Below, in pieces: positions 51,084 to 59,508 of a DNA stretch of 64,000 bases. The notes under the pieces were generated by a model, which did no database searches, had not been told where the DNA came from, and was given only the letters and a program-made list of their open reading frames with translations. Source of the DNA: Ilumatobacter fluminis (GTDB lineage: Bacteria > Actinomycetota > Acidimicrobiia > Acidimicrobiales > Ilumatobacteraceae). Made by a program: the position numbers and the translations under genes. Within the stretch, counting starts at the first letter, position 1, and each line of letters opens with the position of its first letter. Location of the stretch: positions 62,001-126,000 of the forward strand of contig NZ_SOAU01000001.1 of NCBI RefSeq assembly GCF_004364865.1, in the 5' to 3' direction.

Positions 51084-51800
51084 ATGATGGAGACGATGAC
51101 CGACACGATCACGTTGCTCGTGGCCGAGGACGACCGCCAGGTGCGTGAAGCACTCGAGCGGATCCTCGGGTTCGAGGGTTACCGGGTGATCAGCGTCGCC
51201 GACGGCGCGGCGGCGCTCGAGGCCGTGGTCACCGAGCAACCCGACGCACTCGTGCTCGACGTGATGATGCCGTACGTCGACGGTCTCGACGTCTGCCGGA
51301 TGCTGCGAGCCAAAGGCGACCGCACCCCGATCTTGATGCTGACGGCCCGGGACGAGGTCGGCGACCGCGTGGCCGGGCTCGACGCCGGAGCCGACGACTA
51401 CCTCGCCAAGCCGTTCGCGCTCGACGAACTGCTCGCCCGGCTGCGCGCCCTGCTGCGCCGTGTCGACGCCGGCCCGGGCGCCGGTGAGGTCCTCCGGTTC
51501 GACGACATCGAGCTCGACCTGGCCGGACGGGTCGTCAAGCGGGGTGCCCGCCTGATCGAGCTCACCCGGACCGAGATGCAGATCCTCGAGCTGCTGATGC
51601 GACACCCCGGCGTGGTGCTCGATCGCATGACGATGTACACCGAGATCTGGGGATACGAGGGCGAGACCTCCTCGAAGGCGCTCGACGTCCACACCCGCTA
51701 CGTCCGCCGCAAGCTCGAAGCCGGCGGTGAGTCGCGAGTGATCCACACCGTGCACGGCGTCGGCTACGTGTTGCGGCAGCCGTTGGACGGTTCGTCGTGA
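51084..51800 (+). CDS. OmpR/PhoB-family response regulator (MprA-like)
   Basis: A 238-residue protein with a receiver domain: Asp15/16 (AEDDRQV), phosphoacceptor Asp59 (LVLDVMMPYVDG), Thr in LMLTARDE and Lys in YLAKPF. A C-terminal winged helix follows (LTRTEMQILELLMRHPGVVL, VHTRYVRRKLE, VHGVGYVLR). It is overlapped by the kinase start (GTGA) and thus co-translated. It would bind tandem direct repeats such as those at 50011-50070 (inference). Confidence 0.93.
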   Translation: MMETMTDTITLLVAEDDRQVREALERILGFEGYRVISVADGAAALEAVVTEQPDALVLDVMMPYVDGLDVCRMLRAKGDRTPILMLTARDEVGDRVAGLDAGADDYLAKPFALDELLARLRALLRRVDAGPGAGEVLRFDDIELDLAGRVVKRGARLIELTRTEMQILELLMRHPGVVLDRMTMYTEIWGYEGETSSKALDVHTRYVRRKLEAGGESRVIHTVHGVGYVLRQPLDGSS

Positions 51801-53164
51801 GCTTGCGCGGACGGGTCACCGCGATCGTCGCCGTACTCGTAGTGGTCGGGATCGGTGCCGTCGCCGTCATCGCGTACGGGGTGACGCGCAACGAACTCAC
51901 CTCCGAGGTCGACCAGTTCGTCAAGGAACGAGCCCAGGAGATCGTCGAAGGTCAGCGCGAATCCCGCGACCGACGAGACCGCAACGACGGCAACGGCCGG
52001 GCGGACGGCGACGTCGTCGGCGAGGTCGACTTGGAGCTCGATCGCGACGGGGTCACCTACACCGACGCCGATGCGATCGTGCAGGCGATCGACGGCGACG
52101 GCGTGGTGATCGAGAGCGACGGCGGCGACCTCCCGGTCGACTCGGTCGACATCGCCGTGGCGTCGGGGGATCGAGCGGTGCTGCGCGACATCGAGATCGA
52201 CGGGGAGTCGTACCGGATGATCACGGTCCCGTACGGCGACTCGGGAGCGATCCAGGTGGCCCGCAGCACGGCGTCGACCGATTCGGTCCTGTCGGCGCTC
52301 GGGTGGCGCTTCGCCCTTGTCGGCGCGCTGTTCGCCGCGCTCGCGGCGCTCGCCGGCTGGCTCCTCATGCGACGGGCGACCAGGCCGCTCGCCGACCTGA
52401 CGGCCGCCACCGAGCGGGTGGCCCGGACGCACGATCTCGAACCGCTCCATCTCGATCGCGACGACGAGATCGGTCGGCTCGCGGACAGTTTCGACGAGAT
52501 GCTGCTCGCACTGTCGTCGAGCCGCGAACAGCAGCGACGACTGGTGCAGGACGCCGGTCACGAGTTGCGCACCCCGCTCACCAGCCTGCGCGCCAACATC
52601 GAGTACATGGAGCGGGCACCGGCGTTGTCCGACGACCAGCGCGGCGAGCTGCTCGCCGCCTTGCGGACCGAGACCGAGGAGTTGGGCGTGCTCGTCAACG
52701 AGGTGATCGCGCTGGCCAGCGGGGACGTCGGCGACGCCGACCCCGACACCGAACTCGATCTCGCCGACGTGGTCGCCGGAGCGGTCGAGCGGTTCCGTCG
52801 ACGCACCGAACACGAGGTCGAGCTGTCGCTCGAACCGACACCGCTCGTCGGCAACGAGGCCCTGCTCGACCGTGCCGTGACGAACCTGCTCGGCAACGCC
52901 CACAAGTTCGGCCCGGCCGACCGGCCGATCGAGGTGTGCCTCGCCGACCGCACGCTGACCGTGCGCGACCACGGTCCGGGGATCGACCCCAGCGATCTCG
53001 ATCGTGTCTTCGACCGCTTCTACCGTTCCGACGCCGCCCGGTCGCAACCGGGTTCGGGACTCGGCCTCGCCATCGTCCGCCAGGTGGCCGAACGCCACGG
53101 TGCCACGGCACGAGCGACGAACGCCGACGCCGATGGCACCGTGGTGACGCTCACGTTCCCCTGA
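51797..53164 (+). CDS. Membrane sensor histidine kinase (MprB-like)
   Basis: A 455-residue protein. TM1 is at 8-28; an acidic/Asp-rich extracytoplasmic loop follows (QVDQFVKERAQEIVE to about 165); TM2 lies around 175-195. Then come HAMP, HisKA with QDAGHELRTPLTSLRANIE (His about 254) and HATPase_c with NLLGNAHKFG, DHGPGID and GSGLGLAIV. It is the cognate partner of the adjacent response regulator. The extracytoplasmic loop's DGNGRADGDVVGEVD repeats suggest cation or peptide sensing, but this is only a guess. Confidence 0.92.
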   Translation: MSLRGRVTAIVAVLVVVGIGAVAVIAYGVTRNELTSEVDQFVKERAQEIVEGQRESRDRRDRNDGNGRADGDVVGEVDLELDRDGVTYTDADAIVQAIDGDGVVIESDGGDLPVDSVDIAVASGDRAVLRDIEIDGESYRMITVPYGDSGAIQVARSTASTDSVLSALGWRFALVGALFAALAALAGWLLMRRATRPLADLTAATERVARTHDLEPLHLDRDDEIGRLADSFDEMLLALSSSREQQRRLVQDAGHELRTPLTSLRANIEYMERAPALSDDQRGELLAALRTETEELGVLVNEVIALASGDVGDADPDTELDLADVVAGAVERFRRRTEHEVELSLEPTPLVGNEALLDRAVTNLLGNAHKFGPADRPIEVCLADRTLTVRDHGPGIDPSDLDRVFDRFYRSDAARSQPGSGLGLAIVRQVAERHGATARATNADADGTVVTLTFP

Positions 53165-53209
53165 CTAGCGCCCGTCCAGGGCAGCTCCGTGGCCGAGGCC
53201 CGGACCGGG

Positions 53210-53425
53210 TCAGGAGAGGTCGTCGAGTGCGTTCCGCAGTGTTGCTTCGGTGATGCGCTCCGGGTCGAAGGCAACCGTTCGGTGGTCGCCGTCGACGACC
53301 GCGTCGGCGCCAACCATCGCCACGAGCGTCTCGAGCGCCTGCATCACCGTCTCGTCCTGCCAGTCGTCGACGACGACCGTCGGCAGCCCGCCGACCGACG
53401 TGACCTCGATCCCTTCGATCCCCAC
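53210..53425 (-). CDS. Small HMA-fold-like hypothetical protein
   Basis: A 71-72-residue protein. VVVDDWQDETVMQALETLVAM and the final VAFDPERITEATLRNALDDL resemble the ferredoxin-like heavy-metal-associated (HMA) fold, but no CxxC metal motif is present. The GTG at 53425 has TACGGT 7 nt upstream; a GTG one codon before is also possible. It is convergent with the kinase gene. Confidence is limited by size. Confidence 0.5.
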   Translation of the reverse strand: MGIEGIEVTSVGGLPTVVVDDWQDETVMQALETLVAMVGADAVVDGDHRTVAFDPERITEATLRNALDDLS

Positions 53426-53488
53426 CACGCTGACCGTAGTTCCATCTGTCAGGGCGCCTCGGCCGCTCGCGGAAATCGCGCGACCGCT

Positions 53489-54439
53489 TCAGTCGTCGAG
53501 GAACTCGGTGACGAAGTCGGCGGCGATCTGGTCGAGGGGTTCGCCGGCGGCCGCCCGTGCGTTGAGTTCGATGATGCGTTGCGTCGACAGTGCACCCAAG
53601 ATGTCGTCGACCACGGCGTCGAACTGGTCGGGGGCCTGCTCGTACGCCTCGTCGCGGATCGTGAGCGATGCGTTGTAGGTGAGGAAGACGTCATTGTTCT
53701 CGACCACGTCGAGGTCGTACTCGGCGATCTGCGGGTCGGTGGTGAACACCTCGGCCACGTCACAGTCGCCGCTCCCGCGCCCGCTCACGAGTGGGTACAC
53801 CTGGTCGATCGAGCCGACCACCACGAGCCGGTCGTCGGGAATCGCATAGCCGGTACCGTCCTCGAACAACGTCATGCCGTCGGCTCGTTCGAGGAACGCA
53901 TCTTCCACGCACACCATCAGGTCGGGTTCGTCGTCGAGCAGTTCGGCGAGGTCGTCGAGATCGAACGCATCCGGGTCGTAGCGATTCGGCTGATGCTCGG
54001 CACCGAGACCAGGGCTCAGCGCGAAGCCGTAGGTGTTGCTGAACGACGAGCGGCCAACCCATTCGATGCCGTTCGCGGCATCGAGTTCTCCGGCGCGGTC
54101 GGTGAGGTCGCCCGGGTCGGCTTCCGAATCGCCTGCCTCGCCGAACACCTCGACCAGAGCGGCCGAGTTGTACTCCCAGTACGCGTCGATGTCGCCGGTC
54201 TCGAGGGCGGCGCGCGTGGTGGCGATGTCGCCGGTGTCGGTGGCGTCGGTGACGGTCGCGCCGTACCGGTCGAGCGCTTCGATCAGGATCGAACTGAGCA
54301 CGTACTGCTCGGTGAAGTCGCGCGAGCCGACGGTGACCTCGAGGCCCGAGAAGTCGGGCGCGTCATCACTACCGCACGCCGACATCGTCGCGACGAGCGC
54401 GGCCGCGCCGAGTGCTGCGATGAACCGCGTGCGGCGCAT
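53489..54439 (-). CDS. ProX/OpuBC-type glycine-betaine-like substrate-binding lipoprotein
   Basis: A 316-residue lipoprotein (lipobox MSAC, Cys about 22). LEVTVGSRDFTEQYVLSSIL with GATVTDATDTGDIATTRAAL and DIDAYWEYNSAALVEVFG is the type II osmoprotectant-binding pattern; the aromatic YWEYN contributes to the betaine box. It normally serves an ABC importer, but no ABC components are near. GGAGGAGG precedes its ATG, and its start overlaps the BCCT stop (TGATG), so it is coupled to that gene. Confidence 0.88.
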   Translation of the reverse strand: MRRTRFIAALGAAALVATMSACGSDDAPDFSGLEVTVGSRDFTEQYVLSSILIEALDRYGATVTDATDTGDIATTRAALETGDIDAYWEYNSAALVEVFGEAGDSEADPGDLTDRAGELDAANGIEWVGRSSFSNTYGFALSPGLGAEHQPNRYDPDAFDLDDLAELLDDEPDLMVCVEDAFLERADGMTLFEDGTGYAIPDDRLVVVGSIDQVYPLVSGRGSGDCDVAEVFTTDPQIAEYDLDVVENNDVFLTYNASLTIRDEAYEQAPDQFDAVVDDILGALSTQRIIELNARAAAGEPLDQIAADFVTEFLDD

Positions 54440-56286
54440 CACTGTTCCTCCTCCGCGACCAGCTGCTCGTGGTACTCGGCCTGCGCCTGGGCGACGGCTT
54501 CGAGCTCCTCGAGTTCGGCGAGTTCTTCCGCCTCGGCCTCGGCGCGCATGCGGGCGCCTTCGCGTGCGGCGAGGTGCGCCGTCGGTGGGGCGGGCATGCG
54601 GGCCTCGATGAAGAGCAGCTCGTTGTCGAAGGCCCGTTTGAGCGAGTAGATCGACACGAGCAGCACGCAGGAGAACACGAGCCCGGTCGCGACCGACGCG
54701 GACTGGAGCGCCTGCAGGCCGCCGCCGATCAGGAGTGCCGCGGCGACCGCCCCTTCCATCGTTGCCCAGAACACGCGCTGGGGCACCGGCGACTCCAGCT
54801 TGCCGCCCGACGTGAGGTGGTCGACCACGAGCGAACCGGAGTCGGACGACGTGACGAAGAACGAGACCACCAGGATGATCCCGACGAGCGAGGTGACGAA
54901 CGTCCACGGGAACGCCTCGAGCAGGTCGAACAGCGCGGTCGCCGTGTTCTCGTTCACGGCGGCGGCCACGTCGCGGATGCCTTCCGACTGGGTGTGCAGT
55001 GCGGAGCCGCCGAAGGTCGCCATCCAGAAGAAGGTGAGCAGCGACGGCACGAGCACGACGCCGACCACGAACTCGCGGACGGTGCGACCCTTCGAGACGC
55101 GGGCGATGAACATGCCGACGAACGGCGCCCACGAAATCCACCAGCCCCAGTAGAAGATCGTCCAGCCGCTCTGCCATTCACCGCCGCTGATCGACTCGGT
55201 GTAGAAGGCGAGGCCGGGCAGTTCGCGGAAGTAGGCGCCGGTCGAGTCGAGGAAGAACCCGAGGATGAACAGCGTCGGGCCGACCACCAGCACGAAGCCG
55301 AGGAACAGCACGGCGAGGTACAAGTTGAGCTGGCTGACCCGCTTCACGCCGCCGTCGAGACCGGCGACGACCGAGATCGTCGCGAGCCCGGTGATCGCGG
55401 CGATGAGGCACACCTGGAACCACGTGGTGTCCGGCGAGCCGAACAGGAAGTTGGAGCCGGCCGACACCTGCTGCACGCCGAACCCGAGCGAGGTGGCGAG
55501 CCCGAACAGGGTGGCGATCACGGCGATCGTGTCGATGGCGTTGCCCCAGAACCCGTAGATGCGTTCTTTCAGGATCGGATAGAAGACCGAGCGCATGGTG
55601 AGCGGAAGCCCACGGTTGAACGTGAAGAAGGCGAGCGCGAGCGACACCAGCGCGTAGATGGCCCACGGGTGGATACCCCAGTGGAAGAAGGTGGTGATCA
55701 TCGCCGCCTGCTCCGACTGTGGTGTCGAGCCGGCGACGTCGAAGTAGGGCGACGGGGTCTCGTAGTGGTTGATCGGTTCGGCGACCGACCAGAACATGAT
55801 GCCGATGCCCATGCCGGCGGAGATGAGCATGGCGTACCAGGCGAAGTTCGAGAAGTCGGGCTTCGCGTACTGGCCGCCGAGCCGGATGCGGCCGTACTTC
55901 GAGAAGGCGAACACCAGCACGGCGACGACGAAGATGTTCGCGACGAGGATGTAGAACCAGCCGAAGTACTCGCCGATGAAGGCGAGCATGTCGCCGAAGA
56001 AGTCGTTGGCCGCCTCGCTGAACGCGAGCGTGAGACCGATGAAGAGGAGCAGGAAGCCGGCCGCCCAGAACGTCACCTGTGGGTGGAGGTCGAACCCGTA
56101 CTTGACGATGTTGGTGTCGCCCGGGGTGCGGTTGGGGACCGGTTCGTCGTAGGGGTTCTCGGGTTCGACGCCGAGCCCGTAGTACCGCGGCCGGTTCTCG
56201 ATCGCCCGCTTGCGCGAGTTGCGCTCGTGCCGCCGCACCACCTCCTCGGTCGACGGTTCCACGTGCTGTTCGCTGTCGTGTCCCAC
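54439..56286 (-). CDS. BCCT-family (betaine/choline/carnitine) transporter
   Basis: About 615 residues with 12 membrane helices. MFWSVAEPINHY and the signature YWGWWISWAPFVGMFIARVSKGRT of the family are present, with the Trp-rich substrate box. A long N-terminal cytoplasmic region (about 75 residues, RNSRKRAIENRPRYYG) and an acidic/coiled C-terminal tail (EAEAEELAELEELEAVAQAQ) recall osmosensing BCCTs such as BetP. It imports a quaternary amine with Na+ or H+. The start is probably GTG 56286, since TATGGT is 7 nt upstream; ATG 56298 is an alternative. Confidence 0.93.
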   Translation of the reverse strand: MGHDSEQHVEPSTEEVVRRHERNSRKRAIENRPRYYGLGVEPENPYDEPVPNRTPGDTNIVKYGFDLHPQVTFWAAGFLLLFIGLTLAFSEAANDFFGDMLAFIGEYFGWFYILVANIFVVAVLVFAFSKYGRIRLGGQYAKPDFSNFAWYAMLISAGMGIGIMFWSVAEPINHYETPSPYFDVAGSTPQSEQAAMITTFFHWGIHPWAIYALVSLALAFFTFNRGLPLTMRSVFYPILKERIYGFWGNAIDTIAVIATLFGLATSLGFGVQQVSAGSNFLFGSPDTTWFQVCLIAAITGLATISVVAGLDGGVKRVSQLNLYLAVLFLGFVLVVGPTLFILGFFLDSTGAYFRELPGLAFYTESISGGEWQSGWTIFYWGWWISWAPFVGMFIARVSKGRTVREFVVGVVLVPSLLTFFWMATFGGSALHTQSEGIRDVAAAVNENTATALFDLLEAFPWTFVTSLVGIILVVSFFVTSSDSGSLVVDHLTSGGKLESPVPQRVFWATMEGAVAAALLIGGGLQALQSASVATGLVFSCVLLVSIYSLKRAFDNELLFIEARMPAPPTAHLAAREGARMRAEAEAEELAELEELEAVAQAQAEYHEQLVAEEEQ

Positions 56287-56293
56287 GGCTTCG

Positions 56294-56299
56294 ACCATA
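56294..56299 (-). promoter_or_regulatory. -10 box, leaderless BCCT transcript
   Basis: TATGGT on the minus strand, 7 nt before GTG 56286. It overlaps the alternative ATG at 56298, which would argue against the longer start. Confidence 0.5.
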
Positions 56300-56369
56300 G
56301 GGCACGCTCGGCCGGGCACCTCCCGGCTCGGCCCGGTGCGGGTCTTCGCGGGTCTGGCACGATGGCGGC

Positions 56370-56822
56370 GTGGCTCGTCTGTTGATCGTCCATCACACGC
56401 CGTCGCCGTCGACGCACGCCATGTTCGAAGCGGTGCGCGACGGCACGAAGGCCGAGGGCATCGACGGAGTCGAGGTGGTCGCCCGGCCGGCGCTCGCCAC
56501 GACCGCGTCCGACGTGTTGGCCGCCGACGGCTACCTCCTCGGCACGCCCGCGAACCTCGGCTCGATGAGCGGCGCGCTCAAGCACTGCTTCGACACCATC
56601 TACTACCCCTGCCTCGACGCCACTCGCTGCCGACCGTACGGCGTCTTCGTCCACGGCAACAACGACGTCGACGGCGCGCTGGCCGACATCGCCAAGATCG
56701 TGCGTGGCCTCGAGTGGAAGGAGGCGCACGCCCCCGTCCGCATCACCGGCGAACCAACGCGCACCGACCTCGAGTCCTGCTGGGACCTCGGCGCCACCCT
56801 CGCCGCCACCCTCATCCCCTGA
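56370..56822 (+). CDS. Flavodoxin-like/NAD(P)H-dependent oxidoreductase family protein
   Basis: A 150-residue flavodoxin fold. The phosphate loop HHTPSPSTHAMFEAVRDG lies at the N-terminus, with GYLLGTPANLGSMSGALKHCFD as the isoalloxazine-contact segment. Length and pattern fit flavodoxin/WrbA-like FMN proteins. The GTG start has CACGAT 6 nt upstream. It is divergent from the BCCT gene and followed by a family B repeat. Confidence 0.85.
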   Translation: MARLLIVHHTPSPSTHAMFEAVRDGTKAEGIDGVEVVARPALATTASDVLAADGYLLGTPANLGSMSGALKHCFDTIYYPCLDATRCRPYGVFVHGNNDVDGALADIAKIVRGLEWKEAHAPVRITGEPTRTDLESCWDLGATLAATLIP

Positions 56823-56910
56823 CCGACGAACGGGGTCGGATACATCTCGTCGACGACCCGCTCGTGATGGGCATGGTGGCCGACGAGATGTATCCGACCC
56901 CATTCGTCGG
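56823..56910. repeat. Family B inverted repeat (left copy), probable terminator
   Basis: Two 30-bp arms (56823-56852 and 56881-56910) are complementary except for one position that can still form a G-U pair; they flank a 28-bp loop. The core reads GGGGTCGGATACATCTCGTC. It starts immediately after the flavodoxin stop, as a strong terminator would. A second copy is at 58187-58290. Confidence 0.88.
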
Positions 56911-56956
56911 GTGAGCATCCACCATTGCGGAGCCGGCGGTTCATACCGTTTCGGGT

Positions 56957-58183
56957 ATGGGGTCGACGGTCGAGCGTTCCTCGTGGGTGTTGTCCCGCCT
57001 GCTGATCGCCGTGACCGTGATCGTCTTGGTGATGATCGCCGCCAACCCGTCCGACTCGTCGCCGAATCGCGGCATCGCCGAGGCATCGGAGGAACGGGGA
57101 GACGGCCCTGGCGGCGACGACGGAGAAGACGGGTTGCCCGACGCAACCGCGTCGAACGTGGCGCTCGTCGCGCAGGCCGGACCGGTGCCGCCGGCGTCGG
57201 CAGGTCCGGCGACGATCACGGTCGCCGTGACGGGGGAGATCCTGCCGCACCCGTCGGTCGTCGAACATGCCGCCCGGTTCGGTGCGCAGCGGGGTCTCGA
57301 CTACGACTTCGCCGGGCTCTTCCTCGAACTGTCGCCGGTGATCGCCGCAGCCGACGTGGCGATCTGTCATCTCGAGGTGCCTGTCGCCCCACCGGGCCGC
57401 GCCCTGAGCGGGTACCCGGCGTTCGCGATCCCGGCCGAGGTCGGTGACGGCATCCGCCACGTCGGGTGGGACACCTGCACGACGGCGTCGAACCACATCA
57501 ACGATCAGGGCACGTCCGGCATCGTTGCCACGCTCGACGCGCTCGACGCTGCCGGTGTCGCCCACAGCGGATCGGCACGAACGATCGAGGAGGCGATGGC
57601 GGTGCCGCTCGTCGACGTCGGCGGCGCCTCGGTCGCGAGCCTGTCGTACACGTGGGGCTACAACGCCACGCCACCCGCCGAGCCGTGGATGGCGAACGTG
57701 ATCGACCCCGATCTGATCCTGTCCGACGCCGCGAACGCACGTGCGTCCGGTGCCGCCGTGGTGGTGGTGAGCCTGCATTGGGGAACCGAGTACGACACGG
57801 CCGGGTCGGGTGATCAGCGGGCGCTGGCCGAGCAACTGCTGGCGTCGCCGAACATCGATCTGATCGTGGGCCACGGGCCGCACGTGCTGCAGCCGATCGA
57901 ACAGTTCGGTGACGAGTACGCGCTACTGAGCGTCGGCAACCTGGTCGCCAACCAGGGTTCGTCGAAGCCGTACACCTACGACGGTGTCGTCGCCACGGTC
58001 ACGTTCACCGTCGACGAGACGGGCACGTACCGGTCGTCGCCACCGGTGGTCGAACCCACGTGGTACGACCGCGACGCCGGCCGCGTCCGCCTCGTCGGTG
58101 CCGGCCTGGGCGACCCCTCCCAACTCGACGCCAGCGCCACCCGAACCGAGAGCATCCTCGGCTCCTCCGTGACCGACCAGTAG
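56957..58183 (+). CDS. CapA-family (poly-gamma-glutamate/metallophosphatase-like) exported protein
   Basis: A 408-residue protein with an N-terminal membrane helix (LLIAVTVIVLVMIA), an acidic linker, and a PGA_cap domain: VAVTGEILPHPSVVEHAA, ICHLEVPVAPPG, TTASNHINDQGTSGI, VSLHWGTEYD and IVGHGPHVLQPIE. These are the Asp/His-rich segments of CapA, a calcineurin-like phosphoesterase fold. Usual GD of the first motif is GE. It may act in cell-surface polymer metabolism. It is flanked by family B repeats on both sides. Confidence 0.88.
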   Translation: MGSTVERSSWVLSRLLIAVTVIVLVMIAANPSDSSPNRGIAEASEERGDGPGGDDGEDGLPDATASNVALVAQAGPVPPASAGPATITVAVTGEILPHPSVVEHAARFGAQRGLDYDFAGLFLELSPVIAAADVAICHLEVPVAPPGRALSGYPAFAIPAEVGDGIRHVGWDTCTTASNHINDQGTSGIVATLDALDAAGVAHSGSARTIEEAMAVPLVDVGGASVASLSYTWGYNATPPAEPWMANVIDPDLILSDAANARASGAAVVVVSLHWGTEYDTAGSGDQRALAEQLLASPNIDLIVGHGPHVLQPIEQFGDEYALLSVGNLVANQGSSKPYTYDGVVATVTFTVDETGTYRSSPPVVEPTWYDRDAGRVRLVGAGLGDPSQLDASATRTESILGSSVTDQ

Positions 58184-58186
58184 CCC

Positions 58187-58290
58187 CGACGGATGGGGTC
58201 GCGAACGGGGTCGGATACATCTCGTCGACGGCCTGCTCGTGGAGGGCATGGTCGCCGACGAGATGTGTCCGATCCCATTCGCCCCGTCGG
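58187..58290. repeat. Family B inverted repeat (right copy), probable bidirectional terminator
   Basis: The outer CCGACGG (58187) pairs with CCGTCGG (58284). The inner arms at 58201-58227 and 58256-58282 pair with three differences from the left copy, all transitions. It sits between the CapA stop and the convergent propeller gene's stop at 58293, so it can serve both directions. Confidence 0.85.
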
Positions 58291-58292
58291 TG

Positions 58293-59186
58293 TCAGTCGG
58301 GGGCTCGGAGGATGAGGCCGTTCTTCTTCGTCGTGGGGATGTCGAGGCAGACGAGGAAGCGGCCGTCGGGGAGGCGGGCGAGGCCTTCGGGCTTGGGACT
58401 GTGCTTCGGGAGTCGCATGACCCGGTCGAGGTGTTTCACCTTTCCGCCCTCCGGTGGCAGCGGCGGGTCGAGCGAGAGTCGGGCGACGCTGCGCGACTGG
58501 TCGCTCAGCAGCCAGAGGCCGAGGTCGTCGGTCTCACCGATCGCGCTGACGTCGCCGAGCGCCTTGGCCGCCTTGCCCGCGAGCGGCCAGACGGCGACGG
58601 CGTGGAACGTGACGTCGATGCCGTTCGGGTCGTCGGGCGTGGGGGCCTCCCATCGCTCGTCCGGAGCGAGGATGTCGTCCGGTCCGACCCCACGGGCGGC
58701 AGCGCCGGCCGGTGCGAACTCGACGAGGGCGGCCGGGTGCTTCTCCTTGGCGACGAGGAGTCGTCCGCCGCGCAGGAACATCAGGCCTTCGCCGCGGGAG
58801 TTCTCCTCGTCCCACATGCCGACGAGTGCCGGTTCGTCGTCGAGCCTGATCCGGCACAGGAACCGTTTCGCGGCGACGTCGGCGACGAGCACGACGGGTG
58901 GTTCCTCGCGCATGACGGCGACGATCGAGGTGCCGTCGGCGGCGATCGACTCGAACTGGCTGTCGTCGCCCATGTCGGGCCAGGCGTCGACGTCGGCCAG
59001 GTCGACGACCCGCCACGAGATGTCGCCCGACTCGTCGACGATGCCGGTCGCCACCTCGGCGGTGCGGTCGCCGATCGCGAGCAGGTGATGCCGCCCGTCG
59101 GCGTCGGTTCGAGCCGCCGCTCCGGACACCTCCACGACAGGGATGTCGACCCGCTCGACCAACGCCAACCGAGCCGCCTTCCCCAT
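58293..59186 (-). CDS. Beta-propeller protein, esterase-like-of-phytase/SdiA-regulated type
   Basis: A 297-residue protein starting at MGKAARLALV, with TACCTT 7 nt upstream. Repeated blade-like strands occur (LLAIGDRTAEVATG, IAADGTSIVAVMREE, GLMFLRGGRLLVAKEKHP), ending KPEGLARLPDGRFLVCLD, the characteristic sentence of the SdiA-regulated/phytase-like propeller group. No signal peptide is visible. Function unknown; it may bind or hydrolyse a small ester. Confidence 0.75.
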   Translation of the reverse strand: MGKAARLALVERVDIPVVEVSGAAARTDADGRHHLLAIGDRTAEVATGIVDESGDISWRVVDLADVDAWPDMGDDSQFESIAADGTSIVAVMREEPPVVLVADVAAKRFLCRIRLDDEPALVGMWDEENSRGEGLMFLRGGRLLVAKEKHPAALVEFAPAGAAARGVGPDDILAPDERWEAPTPDDPNGIDVTFHAVAVWPLAGKAAKALGDVSAIGETDDLGLWLLSDQSRSVARLSLDPPLPPEGGKVKHLDRVMRLPKHSPKPEGLARLPDGRFLVCLDIPTTKKNGLILRAPD

Positions 59187-59193
59187 CCCGAGC

Positions 59194-59199
59194 AAGGTA
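59194..59199 (-). promoter_or_regulatory. -10 box, leaderless propeller-gene transcript
   Basis: TACCTT on the minus strand, 7 nt before the ATG at 59186. Confidence 0.5.
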
Positions 59200-59219
59200 C
59201 TCCCCGCACGCACGACTTC

Positions 59220-59501
59220 GGGTCAGGTGCCAGAGGCGACGGGGGAGGCGCAGGGTCGGCGGGTATTCGGGTCAGGTGCCAGAGGTGACGGGGGAGACGC
59301 AGGGTCGGCGGGTATCCGGGTCAGGTGCCAGAGGTGACGGGGGAGGCGCAGCCGAGTCCGTTACCGGCGGTCACCTGACCCGGGGTGGGTGCGCGACCGG
59401 AACACTCGAGCCGCTGGGCCGACCCACAGGATCCCGGGTCAGGTGACCGTCGGTAACGCCTCGCCCTGGCGGCGAGTCGTCACCTGTGGCACCTGACCCG
59501 G
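59220..59501. repeat. Family A repeat with 49-bp tandem arm amplification
   Basis: Arm starts GGGTCAGGTGCCAGAGG occur at 59220, 59269 and 59318, a 49-bp period with GACGGGGGAGGCGCAGGGTC and a short GGCGGGTAT extension. The third unit completes a left arm of the right-arm type. A spacer follows, then an inverted arm of the left-arm type closes at TGTGGCACCTGACCCG (59501). Here the two arm types are swapped relative to 8109-8288. It ends 8 bp from the AHSA1 stop, and fills the 295-bp gap. Confidence 0.85.
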
Positions 59502-59508
59502 GTGCCAC

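Noticed and set aside
56941-56956. ACCGTTTCGGGT before the CapA ATG as a possible regulator site
   Set aside because: The dyad is too short and imperfect to support a claim, and the promoter there is otherwise unremarkable.
59220-59366. Regular 49-bp repeats, and similar 39-40-bp ones, as a possible CRISPR array
   Set aside because: The whole unit is repeated with no unique spacers, there are at most three units, and no cas genes are present.
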